A stretch of 7,417 nt of DNA, taken from the NCBI GenBank assembly GCA_023230905.1, contig JALNWL010000127.1:1-7417 (forward strand), given 5' to 3'. The notes beneath the pieces were generated by a model. That model had not been told where the DNA came from and did not search any database. It saw only the letters and a list, made by a program, of their open reading frames with translations. Position 1 is the stretch's first letter. Each line of letters opens with the position of its first letter. A program made the position numbers and the translations under genes. The stretch comes from Syntrophales bacterium (GTDB lineage Bacteria > Desulfobacterota > Syntrophia > Syntrophales > UBA2251). Of the stretch, positions 1 to 6,603 are shown piece by piece.

Positions 1-1
1 C

Positions 2-289
2 TCCCGCTGGCCGCCCCATTCCGTCCTGATCGTCGGGGCCTTTGTCTTCATGGCCGTCGCACTGGCGTACGTGTGGTGCCACATCCACATGACGACCCTG
101 GAGTACCGGGTCGCCGAGGCACTCAACCAGAAGGAGACGCTCATCGAGGAGCAGCGGCGGCTGAGGCTGGAACTGGCCACCCTGAAGGCGCCCCGGCGGA
201 TCGAAGCCATCGCCCGCGATCGCCTCCAGATGACCGCGCCGACCCTGGAGCAGGTCGTCATGCTGAAGACCGGGGAGGAGACGCCATGA
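2..289 (+). CDS. ftsL: Cell division protein FtsL, 5' partial
   Basis: This is a small bitopic divisome protein. In the known family FtsL pairs with FtsB through a periplasmic coiled coil and, with FtsQ, activates FtsWI. The reading frame is open back to the window edge, so the start lies upstream; the ATG at 50 falls inside the membrane segment and is not a credible start. Visible here are one hydrophobic segment (about positions 20-85, VLIVGAFVFMAVALAYVW), then a charged, heptad-like stretch rich in Glu, Arg and Leu. The C-terminal piece, RRIEAIARDRLQM followed by a hydrophobic VV, is the usual FtsL ending. The TGA (287-289) overlaps the ftsI ATG as ATGA, which indicates translational coupling. 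FtsL is poorly conserved in sequence, so the call rests on topology, this ending, and its place directly before ftsI. Confidence 0.85.
   Translation, partial: SRWPPHSVLIVGAFVFMAVALAYVWCHIHMTTLEYRVAEALNQKETLIEEQRRLRLELATLKAPRRIEAIARDRLQMTAPTLEQVVMLKTGEETP
272..280 (+). promoter_or_regulatory. Ribosome binding site of ftsI
   Basis: GGGGAGGAG ends 5 bases before the ATG at 286. It decides the ftsI start: the same frame stays open upstream to an ATG at 73, but that extension would be read inside ftsL and has no comparable site. Confidence 0.75.
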
Positions 290-2301
290 ACCGGGAAGCG
301 AAGAAATGGCTGCGATTTCGTCTGGCGAGCCTGATGGCCGTCTTCCTCGTGCTTTTCATCGCGCTCGTTTCACGGGCCTTCCAGCTTCAGATCCTGTCCG
401 GCACGACCCTGAAATCGCTTGCGGAGCGCCAGCACGTCAAGACCCTGCAGGTACCGCCGGAGCGGGGGATCATCTTCGACCGCAACGGCGAAAAGCTGGC
501 CGTCTCCGTGATGGCGGACAGCGTCTGCGCTGATCCGGCCAAGATCACCCGGGCGGGCGACACCGCGGCGAAACTCGCCGCGATCCTGGACCAGGATGCC
601 GGACAGATCCGGCGCAAGCTGTCCCGCAAGGGAAACTTCTGCTGGATCGCACGGCGCATTCCGCCCGACCGGGCGGCCCGGGTCGTGGCCCTCAATATCG
701 ACGGCGTCTTCCTCATCCAGGAGCCGAAGCGTTTCTACCCGAGCGGCGAACTCGCCGGCCACCTCCTGGGATTCGTCGGGACGGACGCCTCCGGTCTGGA
801 AGGGATCGAGATGCTCTACGACCGCCACCTGATGGGCGCCCCCCGGAAGCTCACCCGGGCCCGCGACGCCAAGGGCAAGCCCCTGTACGCCCGTGTGGAG
901 ACCGTCGCCGTCACCCCCGAGGAAAGCCGGAACCTGATCCTGACGATTGACAGCCGAATCCAGTACCTGGCGGAGCAGCGCCTGAAGGAGGCAGTCCTGG
1001 ACAAGGGCGCGAAAGGCGGCTACGCCATCGTCATGGACCCCCGGACCGGAGAAATTCTCGCGCTGGCCAACCAGATGACCTTCGACCCCAACAACTTCGG
1101 CAAGTTCGGCCATCAGGTCTGGAAGAACAAGGCCATCACGGACTGTTACGACCCCGGCTCCACCTTCAAGCCCTTCCTCGTGGCGGCGGCCCTCGAGGAG
1201 CGGGTCGTCCGGGAGAACGACCGTTTCTACTGTGAAAACGGCGCCTACGCCGTCGCCGACCGGGTGTTCCACGAGGCCCAGCGCAAACGTCACGGAACGC
1301 TCACGGTGCACGACATCCTGAAGTATTCGAGCAACATCGGTTCCATCAAGATCTCCGAGCGGCTGGGCAAGGAAAAATTCTACGAATACATTCAAAAATT
1401 CGGCTTCGGGGCCAAGACCGGCATCGACCTGCCCGGCGAGGTCCCGGGGCTCCTCCGCCCGGTTCAGAACTGGACGCGCGTGGACGCCTCCACCGTGGCC
1501 TTCGGACAGGGCGTCTCGGTGACGGCCATCCAACTCATCACGGCCCTGTCCGCCGTCGCCAACGGGGGCGTCCTCATGAAGCCCTACATCGTCCGCGCCA
1601 TCGTGGACCGGAAGGGCCAGATCATCCAGTCCAATTCGCCCCAACCGGTCCGCCGGGTCGTCTCGCCCGCCACGGCCCGACGCCTTGGCGCCATGCTGAC
1701 CGACGTCGTTGGGGAAGAGGACGGCACGGGGAAGCGGGCCCGGATCGAAAACGTGAGCGTGGCCGGCAAGACGGGCACCTCGCAGAAGTACGACACGGCC
1801 CGTCACGTGTACTCTTCGGAGCGGGTGCGGACCTCCTTCATGGGCTTCTTCCCCGCCGAAGACCCGCAGGTCGCCATCCTGATCACCCTGGACGAGCCCC
1901 AGCGGGACAAATGGGGGGGCGTGGCCGCCGCACCGGTGTTCAAGGGCATCGGCGAGCAGATCCTCGCCTGCTTCAAGAGCCACCTGCGCGAATCCCCCGC
2001 CCCGGCGCCGTCCCCGCAGGACAGTGCGCCACCGGCGCACCGGCTCACGCTGGTCTCGGCCTCCCGGACCCTGCCCATCCCCGGCACCGCCGTGAGCGGG
2101 GCGGAGGAAAGCACGATCGACGAAGCCGTCATGCCCGATTTCCGGGGGCTCACCATCCGGGACGCCTTGAAGCGAGCCCGGGAGAGAAACATCCGGTTGC
2201 GCGTCCTCGGCAGCGGCTGGGCCCTGAATCAGGCGCCCTCGCCCGGCACGCCCCTGGTCGGTGAACGGCTCTGCACCGTTTCCTTTCACACCGGGGACTG
2301 A
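286..2301 (+). CDS. ftsI: Septal peptidoglycan transpeptidase FtsI (PBP3, class B) with C-terminal PASTA domain
   Basis: This D,D-transpeptidase crosslinks septal peptidoglycan, working with the glycosyltransferase FtsW. It has 671 residues. An N-terminal membrane anchor (about 11-30) leads to the dimerisation (pedestal) domain, which begins with the conserved RGIIFDRNG at 60-68. The transpeptidase domain (about 243-560) contains all three penicillin-binding motifs: STFK at 292-295 (acyl-enzyme Ser292), SSN at 348-350 and KTGT at 495-498. A Pro/Ala/Ser-rich linker (about 568-606) then leads to one PASTA domain (about 615-668, starting VMPDFRGLTIRDAL). E. coli FtsI has no PASTA domain, whereas such domains occur in Gram-positive PBPs and in many deltaproteobacterial FtsI proteins. 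The start is fixed by GGGGAGGAG and by the ATGA overlap with ftsL. There is no lipobox after the anchor. All catalytic residues are intact. Confidence 0.97.
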   Translation: MNREAKKWLRFRLASLMAVFLVLFIALVSRAFQLQILSGTTLKSLAERQHVKTLQVPPERGIIFDRNGEKLAVSVMADSVCADPAKITRAGDTAAKLAAILDQDAGQIRRKLSRKGNFCWIARRIPPDRAARVVALNIDGVFLIQEPKRFYPSGELAGHLLGFVGTDASGLEGIEMLYDRHLMGAPRKLTRARDAKGKPLYARVETVAVTPEESRNLILTIDSRIQYLAEQRLKEAVLDKGAKGGYAIVMDPRTGEILALANQMTFDPNNFGKFGHQVWKNKAITDCYDPGSTFKPFLVAAALEERVVRENDRFYCENGAYAVADRVFHEAQRKRHGTLTVHDILKYSSNIGSIKISERLGKEKFYEYIQKFGFGAKTGIDLPGEVPGLLRPVQNWTRVDASTVAFGQGVSVTAIQLITALSAVANGGVLMKPYIVRAIVDRKGQIIQSNSPQPVRRVVSPATARRLGAMLTDVVGEEDGTGKRARIENVSVAGKTGTSQKYDTARHVYSSERVRTSFMGFFPAEDPQVAILITLDEPQRDKWGGVAAAPVFKGIGEQILACFKSHLRESPAPAPSPQDSAPPAHRLTLVSASRTLPIPGTAVSGAEESTIDEAVMPDFRGLTIRDALKRARERNIRLRVLGSGWALNQAPSPGTPLVGERLCTVSFHTGD

Positions 2302-2308
2302 GGGGGGG
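2301..2308 (+). promoter_or_regulatory. G-rich ribosome binding site setting the GTG start of murE-murF
   Basis: AGGGGGGG begins on the last base of the ftsI stop and ends 3 bases before the GTG at 2312. Its AGGGG part is 6 bases away. It favours this GTG over the in-frame ATG at 2261, which would add 17 residues and overlap ftsI by 41 bases. The ATG at 2310 is in another frame and reaches a stop after three codons. Confidence 0.6.
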
Positions 2309-2311
2309 AAT

Positions 2312-5300
2312 GTGGATCTGACTCGCCTCCTCCATACGGTTGACCTCCTGGAGATCCGGGGCAACCTGTCCGGCACATGCGAAAGCCTCTGCTACGACTC
2401 CCGCACCTGCGGACCCGGATCGCTCTTCGTCGCCATCCCGGGACTCAAGACCGACGGACACGCCCACATCGCCGATGCGCTCGGGCGGGGGGCGTGGGTC
2501 GTGGTTCACGAAGCGCCGTGGACGCCTCCGTCCGGGGTGACGGCGGTCCGGGTCGCCGACGCCCGCCGCGCCCTGGGGCGGCTGGCCCGAAACTTCTTCG
2601 GGGATCCGTCGGCCGCCCTCACCCTCGTCGCCATTACCGGCACGAACGGCAAGACGACCGTCACCTACCTCCTCGAGGCGATTCTCAAGGCCGCCGGCTA
2701 TCGCGTGGGGGTCCTGGGCACGGTCAACTACCGCTACGGCGACAAGACCTTCGCCGCCCCCAACACGACCCCGGAATCCTGCGAGCTGCAGCGCCTTCTC
2801 CGCCAGATGGCCGACGCGGGCGTCACCCACGTCGTCGCCGAGGTCTCCTCGCACGCCGTGGACTTGAAACGCGTGGACGAGGTCGCCTTCGATATCGGCG
2901 TCTTCACCAACCTCTCGCAGGACCACCTGGACTACCATGTCACGATGGAGCGCTACTACGCCGCCAAGCGGCGTTTTTTTACGGAGGTCCTCCCCTCCGG
3001 CGGCAAGGGACGGCCTTGCCCCTGCGTCGTCAACGCCGACGACCCCTGGGGACGCCGGCTCGCGGGCGAGGTCACCCTCCCCGTCCTGTCGTTCGGCCTC
3101 ACGGAGAGGGCGGGGGTGACGGCCGCGGATGCGCAGCTCACCCTCGCGGGCATCACCGCCCGACTGCGATGCGACCAGGGGGAATTCCCCGTCCGCTCCC
3201 CCCTCATCGGACGGTTCAACCTGTCGAACCTGCTGGCGGCCGCGGCCGCGGCGCTGAGCCTGGGCGTCCCCACGGACGCGATCGCGGCCGGGATCGCGGC
3301 CCTGGCCCAGGTGCCGGGGCGTCTGGAGCGGGTCAGCCGCGGCGGCGAGCCCACGGTGTTTGTCGATTACGCCCACACGGACGATGCGCTGCGGCGCGTC
3401 CTCGAGACCCTGAACGACCATCGCCGGGGCCGGATCGTCACGGTCTTCGGGTGCGGCGGCGACCGGGACCGGGCGAAACGGCCGCTCATGGGCCGGGCGG
3501 CGGCGGACCTCTCCGACCTGACCGTCGTCACCTCCGACAACCCGCGCTCCGAAGACCCCGCGGCCATCATCGTCCAGATCGAAGCGGGCATCGCCGCCCG
3601 CGGCATCCCAAAGCTGCCTCCGGAGGCCCTGAAGCCGGACCGCCAACCCAGGATGACCAGCACCCCGAGTCCCGAGGCGCCGGGGACGGCATCGCCCAGG
3701 GGCTACACGGTGATTCCCGACCGCGCCGAGGCCATCGCCGCCGCCATCGCGCTCGCGGCGGAGACGGACATCTGCCTCATCGCCGGCAAGGGCCACGAGG
3801 ACTACCAGATCCTCGGCGATCGCCGGATCTTCTTCGACGACCGCCTCATTGCCCGTAGGGCCCTCGACGCCCGGAAGCGTCCGCTCGCCGAGGCCCGGAC
3901 CGGCGGCGACACGGAACGCGGCGGCCCGAGGCTCGACGTCGCGGCGATCCTCGCCGCCACCGGGGGCGAGTTGATCGCCGGCCCGCCGGAGGCGGTTCTC
4001 GCCGGCGTTTCAACCGACACCCGGACGCTCTCGCCCGGCGCCCTCTTCGTGGCGCTTGCGGGCGAGCACTTCAACGGCCACGACTGCCTCGGCGAGGCCC
4101 TCGCACGGGGCGCCGGCGGGCTGCTCGTCTCCCGCGCCCGGCGGGACCGTCTCCCCGGCGCGCCCGGCGGGATCGTCATCATCGCCGTGGACGACCCCCT
4201 GACCGCCCTCGGCGGGATTGCCCACGCCTGGCGGATGCGCTTCGCCCTGCCCGTCTGCGCGATTACCGGCAGTTCGGGCAAGACGACGACCAAGGAGATG
4301 GCCCATGCCATCCTCAGTCAGAACAAGCGGGTCCTGGCGACCGAGGGGAACTTCAACAACCTGATCGGGCTGCCCCTGACCCTCCTCAGACTCGACGCGG
4401 CGGACGAGATCGCCGTCCTCGAACTGGGAACGAACCGGCCGGGCGAGATCGCCCGCCTGACCGAAATCGCCGCGCCGACCGCGGGCCTCGTCACCAACAT
4501 CGGCCCCGCCCACCTCGAAGGGCTGGGGTCGCTCGACGCCATCCGCCGGGAGAAGGGTGACCTTTTCGGCCGGATGGATCCCGCCGGGGGAATCGCCGTC
4601 CTGAACGGGGATGACCCCTCCCGCGACGCCCTGAAGGAGCGCTGGCCGGGACGGACGGTCGTTTTCGGTTTCGACCCCGCGCACGACGTGTTCGCCGACG
4701 CCCCGGCGCCGGCGGCGGGCGGCGGGACGCGCTTCACCCTGCACGCGGGCGGCGCCGCACGGGAGGTGACCCTTGCCGCGCCCGGACGCCACAACGTCGC
4801 CAACGCCCTGGCCGCCGCGGCCCTGGCTTGGGCGGCCGGGACGGACCCGGACACGATCGCGGCGGGCCTGGCCCGGTTCCGCCCCGTTGCCGGCCGCATG
4901 CAGATCTTCACCCTGGCCAGCGGTGCGCACCTGATCGACGACGCGTACAACGCGAACCCCGCCTCTGTCGCCGCGGCCCTGCAGACGCTGGCGGGACTCC
5001 GGGAGAGTGGCGCGGGCGTCGCGGTCCTCGGCGACATGCTGGAACTGGGCGAACAGTCGGAAAACCTGCATGCAGAAATCGGCGCGCGCCTGGTAGAGAC
5101 GGGTGTCTCGCAGGTCCACCTCACGGGGGCGTTCGCCCGGACGACGGCGGATGCGGCCGTTGCGGCGGGCCTGGCCCGCGAACGGATCGTTTTCTTCACG
5201 TCGCCCGAGGAGGTCGTCGCGGATTTGAAGGATCGCCTCCACGCGGGGGATTGGATTTTGGTCAAAGGATCGCGCCGGATGCGCCTCGATGCGGTCGTGC

Positions 5301-5323
5301 AGGCGATCCGAGAAACCCTTTGA
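2312..5323 (+). CDS. murEF: Fused MurE-MurF: UDP-MurNAc-tripeptide synthetase (meso-DAP) and UDP-MurNAc-tripeptide--D-Ala-D-Ala ligase
   Basis: One uninterrupted 1003-residue frame encodes two consecutive cytoplasmic ATP-dependent Mur ligases. The MurE half (about 1-525) adds meso-DAP to UDP-MurNAc-L-Ala-D-Glu. It shows NTTPES 151-156, P-loop GTNGKTT 110-116, EVSSH 177-181, the probable carbamylated Lys219 in YYAAKR, the DAP-specific DNPR at 409-412 and GKGHEDYQ 492-499. The MurF half (about 541-1003) adds D-Ala-D-Ala. It shows P-loop GSSGKTT 653-659, GNFNNLIG 679-686, ELGTNRPGEI 704-713, DDAYNANP 876-883, LGDMLELGE 906-914 and VKGSRRMRLD 984-993. A short charged linker (about 525-540) joins them, with no in-frame ATG, GTG or TTG that could restart MurF at its usual N-terminus. 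Both halves are near full family length and keep their key residues. About 30 extra Pro-rich residues sit in the MurE C-terminal domain (about 429-465). Confidence 0.96.
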   Translation: MDLTRLLHTVDLLEIRGNLSGTCESLCYDSRTCGPGSLFVAIPGLKTDGHAHIADALGRGAWVVVHEAPWTPPSGVTAVRVADARRALGRLARNFFGDPSAALTLVAITGTNGKTTVTYLLEAILKAAGYRVGVLGTVNYRYGDKTFAAPNTTPESCELQRLLRQMADAGVTHVVAEVSSHAVDLKRVDEVAFDIGVFTNLSQDHLDYHVTMERYYAAKRRFFTEVLPSGGKGRPCPCVVNADDPWGRRLAGEVTLPVLSFGLTERAGVTAADAQLTLAGITARLRCDQGEFPVRSPLIGRFNLSNLLAAAAAALSLGVPTDAIAAGIAALAQVPGRLERVSRGGEPTVFVDYAHTDDALRRVLETLNDHRRGRIVTVFGCGGDRDRAKRPLMGRAAADLSDLTVVTSDNPRSEDPAAIIVQIEAGIAARGIPKLPPEALKPDRQPRMTSTPSPEAPGTASPRGYTVIPDRAEAIAAAIALAAETDICLIAGKGHEDYQILGDRRIFFDDRLIARRALDARKRPLAEARTGGDTERGGPRLDVAAILAATGGELIAGPPEAVLAGVSTDTRTLSPGALFVALAGEHFNGHDCLGEALARGAGGLLVSRARRDRLPGAPGGIVIIAVDDPLTALGGIAHAWRMRFALPVCAITGSSGKTTTKEMAHAILSQNKRVLATEGNFNNLIGLPLTLLRLDAADEIAVLELGTNRPGEIARLTEIAAPTAGLVTNIGPAHLEGLGSLDAIRREKGDLFGRMDPAGGIAVLNGDDPSRDALKERWPGRTVVFGFDPAHDVFADAPAPAAGGGTRFTLHAGGAAREVTLAAPGRHNVANALAAAALAWAAGTDPDTIAAGLARFRPVAGRMQIFTLASGAHLIDDAYNANPASVAAALQTLAGLRESGAGVAVLGDMLELGEQSENLHAEIGARLVETGVSQVHLTGAFARTTADAAVAAGLARERIVFFTSPEEVVADLKDRLHAGDWILVKGSRRMRLDAVVQAIRETL

Positions 5324-5383
5324 CGGGGGACAGGCCCCATGGAACCGGCGGACATCAAAGACGAAAGGCCACGAGCCCCCGTC
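5322..5383 (+). repeat. Inverted repeat starting at the murF stop codon
   Basis: GACGGGGG (5322-5329) and CCCCCGTC (5376-5383) are exact reverse complements, 8 bp with a 46-base loop. The left arm overlaps the last two bases of the murF stop. The long loop and G/C-only core make a chance match plausible. No T-run follows, so it does not look like an intrinsic terminator. Confidence 0.35.
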
Positions 5384-5458
5384 CAACGGGGCGTCGGCAT
5401 GAGACCGGGGAGTCGCTCCCCGCATCATAAACGGGCAAAGTGCACACGGCGACGGTGA
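5339..5458 (+). CDS. Possible 39-codon small ORF between murF and mraY (doubtful)
   Basis: An ATG at 5339 opens a 39-residue frame ending at a TGA at 5456-5458. It starts 15 bases after the murF stop. GGGGGA at 5325-5330, 8 bases upstream, could act as a weak ribosome binding site. The peptide begins MEPADIKDER and ends in a basic tail (HHKRAKCTRRR), with no membrane segment and no family I recognise. The stop lies inside the 5' arm of the large hairpin before mraY, so translation to the end would disturb that structure. This would suit a leader peptide, but a frame of this length arises easily by chance in GC-rich DNA. I give it only as a candidate. Confidence 0.15.
   Translation: MEPADIKDERPRAPVQRGVGMRPGSRSPHHKRAKCTRRR
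5406..5422 (+). repeat. Perfect 7-bp hairpin with TCG triloop
   Basis: CGGGGAG (5406-5412), loop TCG, CTCCCCG (5416-5422). It is compact and G/C-rich and is followed by CATCATAAAC rather than a T-run, so it is not a classical terminator. It sits immediately upstream of the larger nested hairpin before mraY and may belong to the same structured leader. Confidence 0.6.
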
Positions 5459-5504
5459 AAGGCGGCGGGCGGATTTCCGCCCTTAAGCCTTTCACCCTTT
5501 GCCC
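5433..5504 (+). promoter_or_regulatory. Three-tier nested hairpin directly upstream of the mraY ribosome binding site
   Basis: Three perfect stems are nested in 72 bases. The outer stem is GGGCAAAG (5433-5440) with CTTTGCCC (5497-5504), 8 bp. The middle stem is GGTGAAAGGC (5454-5463) with GCCTTTCACC (5487-5496), 10 bp. The inner hairpin is GGGCGG (5467-5472), loop ATTT, CCGCCC (5477-5482), 6 bp. The outer and middle 3' arms are contiguous, while their 5' arms are split by a 13-base bulge (5441-5453). That makes 24 Watson-Crick pairs without a mismatch. The last paired base is immediately followed by the mraY Shine-Dalgarno, so a role in mraY translation or mRNA processing is likely but inferred. 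There is no T-run as in a terminator, and I do not recognise a known riboswitch class. A dispersed intergenic repeat (REP-like) is the main alternative. Confidence 0.7.
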
Positions 5505-5513
5505 AAAGGAGAG
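5505..5513 (+). promoter_or_regulatory. Ribosome binding site of mraY
   Basis: AAAGGAGAG contains AGGAG (5507-5511), 7 bases before the GTG at 5519. Its AAAGG (5505-5509) is exactly complementary to CCTTT at 5496-5500 across a GCCC loop, so a small hairpin could hide it. That hairpin cannot form together with the outer stem of the upstream nested hairpin. Confidence 0.75.
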
Positions 5514-5518
5514 AACCG

Positions 5519-6598
5519 GTGCTGTTCCACCTGCTGTATCCGCTGCACATCGATTACTCGTTCTTCAACGTGTTCCGCTACATCACGTTCCGGACGATCT
5601 ACGCCACCGTGACGGCGCTCGTCATCTGCTTCATCGTCGGCCCCTGGCTCATCCAGAAGCTTCAGGCCATGCGGATCGGCCAGCCCATCCGGGAAGACGG
5701 CCCGAACAGCCACCTGAGCAAGCAGGGCACGCCGACGATGGGCGGCATCCTGATCATCTTCGCCGTCGTCATCTCGACGCTCCTGTGGGCCAACCTGACC
5801 GTCCAGTACATCTGGCTCGTGCTGCTCGTCTTTCTGGGGTACGGCCTGATCGGCTTCCTGGACGACTACCGGAAGCTCACGCGGTCGAACAGCAAGGGGG
5901 TGCCGGGAAAAGTCCGCCTCGCCGGCGAAATCGCCATCGCCCTGTTCGTCGGCGTGATCCTCTACGTCAAGCCCGACTTCTCCTCCCTGGTCACGATTCC
6001 CTTCTTCAAGACCGTCCTGCCCGACCTGGGGTGGGGCTACATCCTCCTGTCCGTCTTCATCATCGTGGGGGCGGCCAACGCCGTCAATCTGACCGACGGT
6101 CTGGACGGGCTCGCCATCGGCCCGGCCATCACCTGCTTCATCACCTATCTGCTGTTCGCGTACTTCGCCGGCAATATCAAGATCTCGGGCTATCTCCAGC
6201 TCCCCTACGTCGCGGGGACGGGGGAGCTCGCCGTCTTCTGCGGGGCCGTCGTGGGGGCGGGCATCGGCTTTCTGTGGTACAACACCTACCCCGCGCAGGT
6301 CTTCATGGGAGACGTGGGCTCGCTGTCGCTGGGCGGCGCGCTGGGGACGGTCGCCGTCGTGACGAAGCAGGAAATCCTGCTCGCGATCGTCGGCGGGATC
6401 TTCGTCCTGGAAACCTTCTCCGTCATCTTCCAGGTCGGCTGGTTCAAGATTTCGCACGGGCATCGGATCTTCCGCATGGCCCCGATTCACCACCATTTCG
6501 AACTCAAGGGATGGCCGGAACCGAAGGTGATCGTCCGGTTCTGGATCATCTCGATCCTCCTGGCCTTGCTGGCCATGAGCACGCTGAAGATCAGGTAG
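5519..6598 (+). CDS. mraY: Phospho-N-acetylmuramoyl-pentapeptide-transferase MraY
   Basis: This integral membrane enzyme transfers phospho-MurNAc-pentapeptide from UDP to undecaprenyl phosphate, giving lipid I at the cytoplasmic face. At 359 residues it is the normal family length. It is highly hydrophobic with about ten membrane segments. Signature motifs are QGTPTMGG 69-76, the Asp pair in LDDYRK 114-119 (Asp115, Asp116), [12 protein letters not shown] 187-198, FMGDVGSL 262-269 (Asp265, matching the catalytic metal-binding Asp of the family) and the HHHFE loop at 324-328. The GTG start is supported by AAAGGAGAG and by the N-terminus MLFHLLYPL, typical of this group. Unlike the tightly packed genes around it, it is preceded by a 195-base structured gap, so it may be controlled separately from murEF. 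No convincing sigma-70 promoter is visible in that gap. Confidence 0.97.
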   Translation: MLFHLLYPLHIDYSFFNVFRYITFRTIYATVTALVICFIVGPWLIQKLQAMRIGQPIREDGPNSHLSKQGTPTMGGILIIFAVVISTLLWANLTVQYIWLVLLVFLGYGLIGFLDDYRKLTRSNSKGVPGKVRLAGEIAIALFVGVILYVKPDFSSLVTIPFFKTVLPDLGWGYILLSVFIIVGAANAVNLTDGLDGLAIGPAITCFITYLLFAYFAGNIKISGYLQLPYVAGTGELAVFCGAVVGAGIGFLWYNTYPAQVFMGDVGSLSLGGALGTVAVVTKQEILLAIVGGIFVLETFSVIFQVGWFKISHGHRIFRMAPIHHHFELKGWPEPKVIVRFWIISILLALLAMSTLKIR

Positions 6599-6603
6599 GG
6601 GCG

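Noticed and set aside
73..285. A 71-residue N-terminal extension of FtsI
   Set aside because: It overlaps ftsL, is composed of Arg/Gly/Ala-rich out-of-frame sequence, and would put a long cytoplasmic tail before the membrane anchor. The ATG at 286 has the good ribosome binding site.
2261..2311. An upstream ATG start for murE-murF
   Set aside because: It would overlap ftsI by 41 bases and add 17 residues not seen in MurE proteins. The G-rich site before the GTG at 2312 fits better.
370..2376. A 668-codon open frame on the minus strand opposite ftsI, and similar long minus-strand frames at 2150-3796 and 4010-5428
   Set aside because: They lie opposite strongly supported genes. Their products are low-complexity and rich in Gly, Arg, Asp and Val with no recognisable domain. 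Such frames are expected opposite GC-rich coding DNA.
2639..2661. A 23-base exact direct repeat shared with 6946-6968
   Set aside because: Both copies encode the P-loop GTNGKTTV of MurE and MurD. Conserved protein sequence with the same codon bias explains it without a recombination event.
2974..2980. A run of seven T in a GC-rich gene, and runs of seven G at 1913-1919 and 2302-2308, as possible slippage sites
   Set aside because: The T-run and the first G-run are read through in the correct frame with conserved protein on both sides. The second G-run is the intergenic ribosome binding site. Nothing shows a programmed frameshift.
2377..3858. A 493-codon + strand frame overlapping murE
   Set aside because: Its product is Arg/Gly/Pro-rich with no domain, and it lies entirely within the MurE coding region in another frame.
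5406..5504. Intrinsic transcription terminator between murF and mraY
   Set aside because: Neither hairpin is followed by a T-run on either strand, and mraY follows directly in the same orientation.
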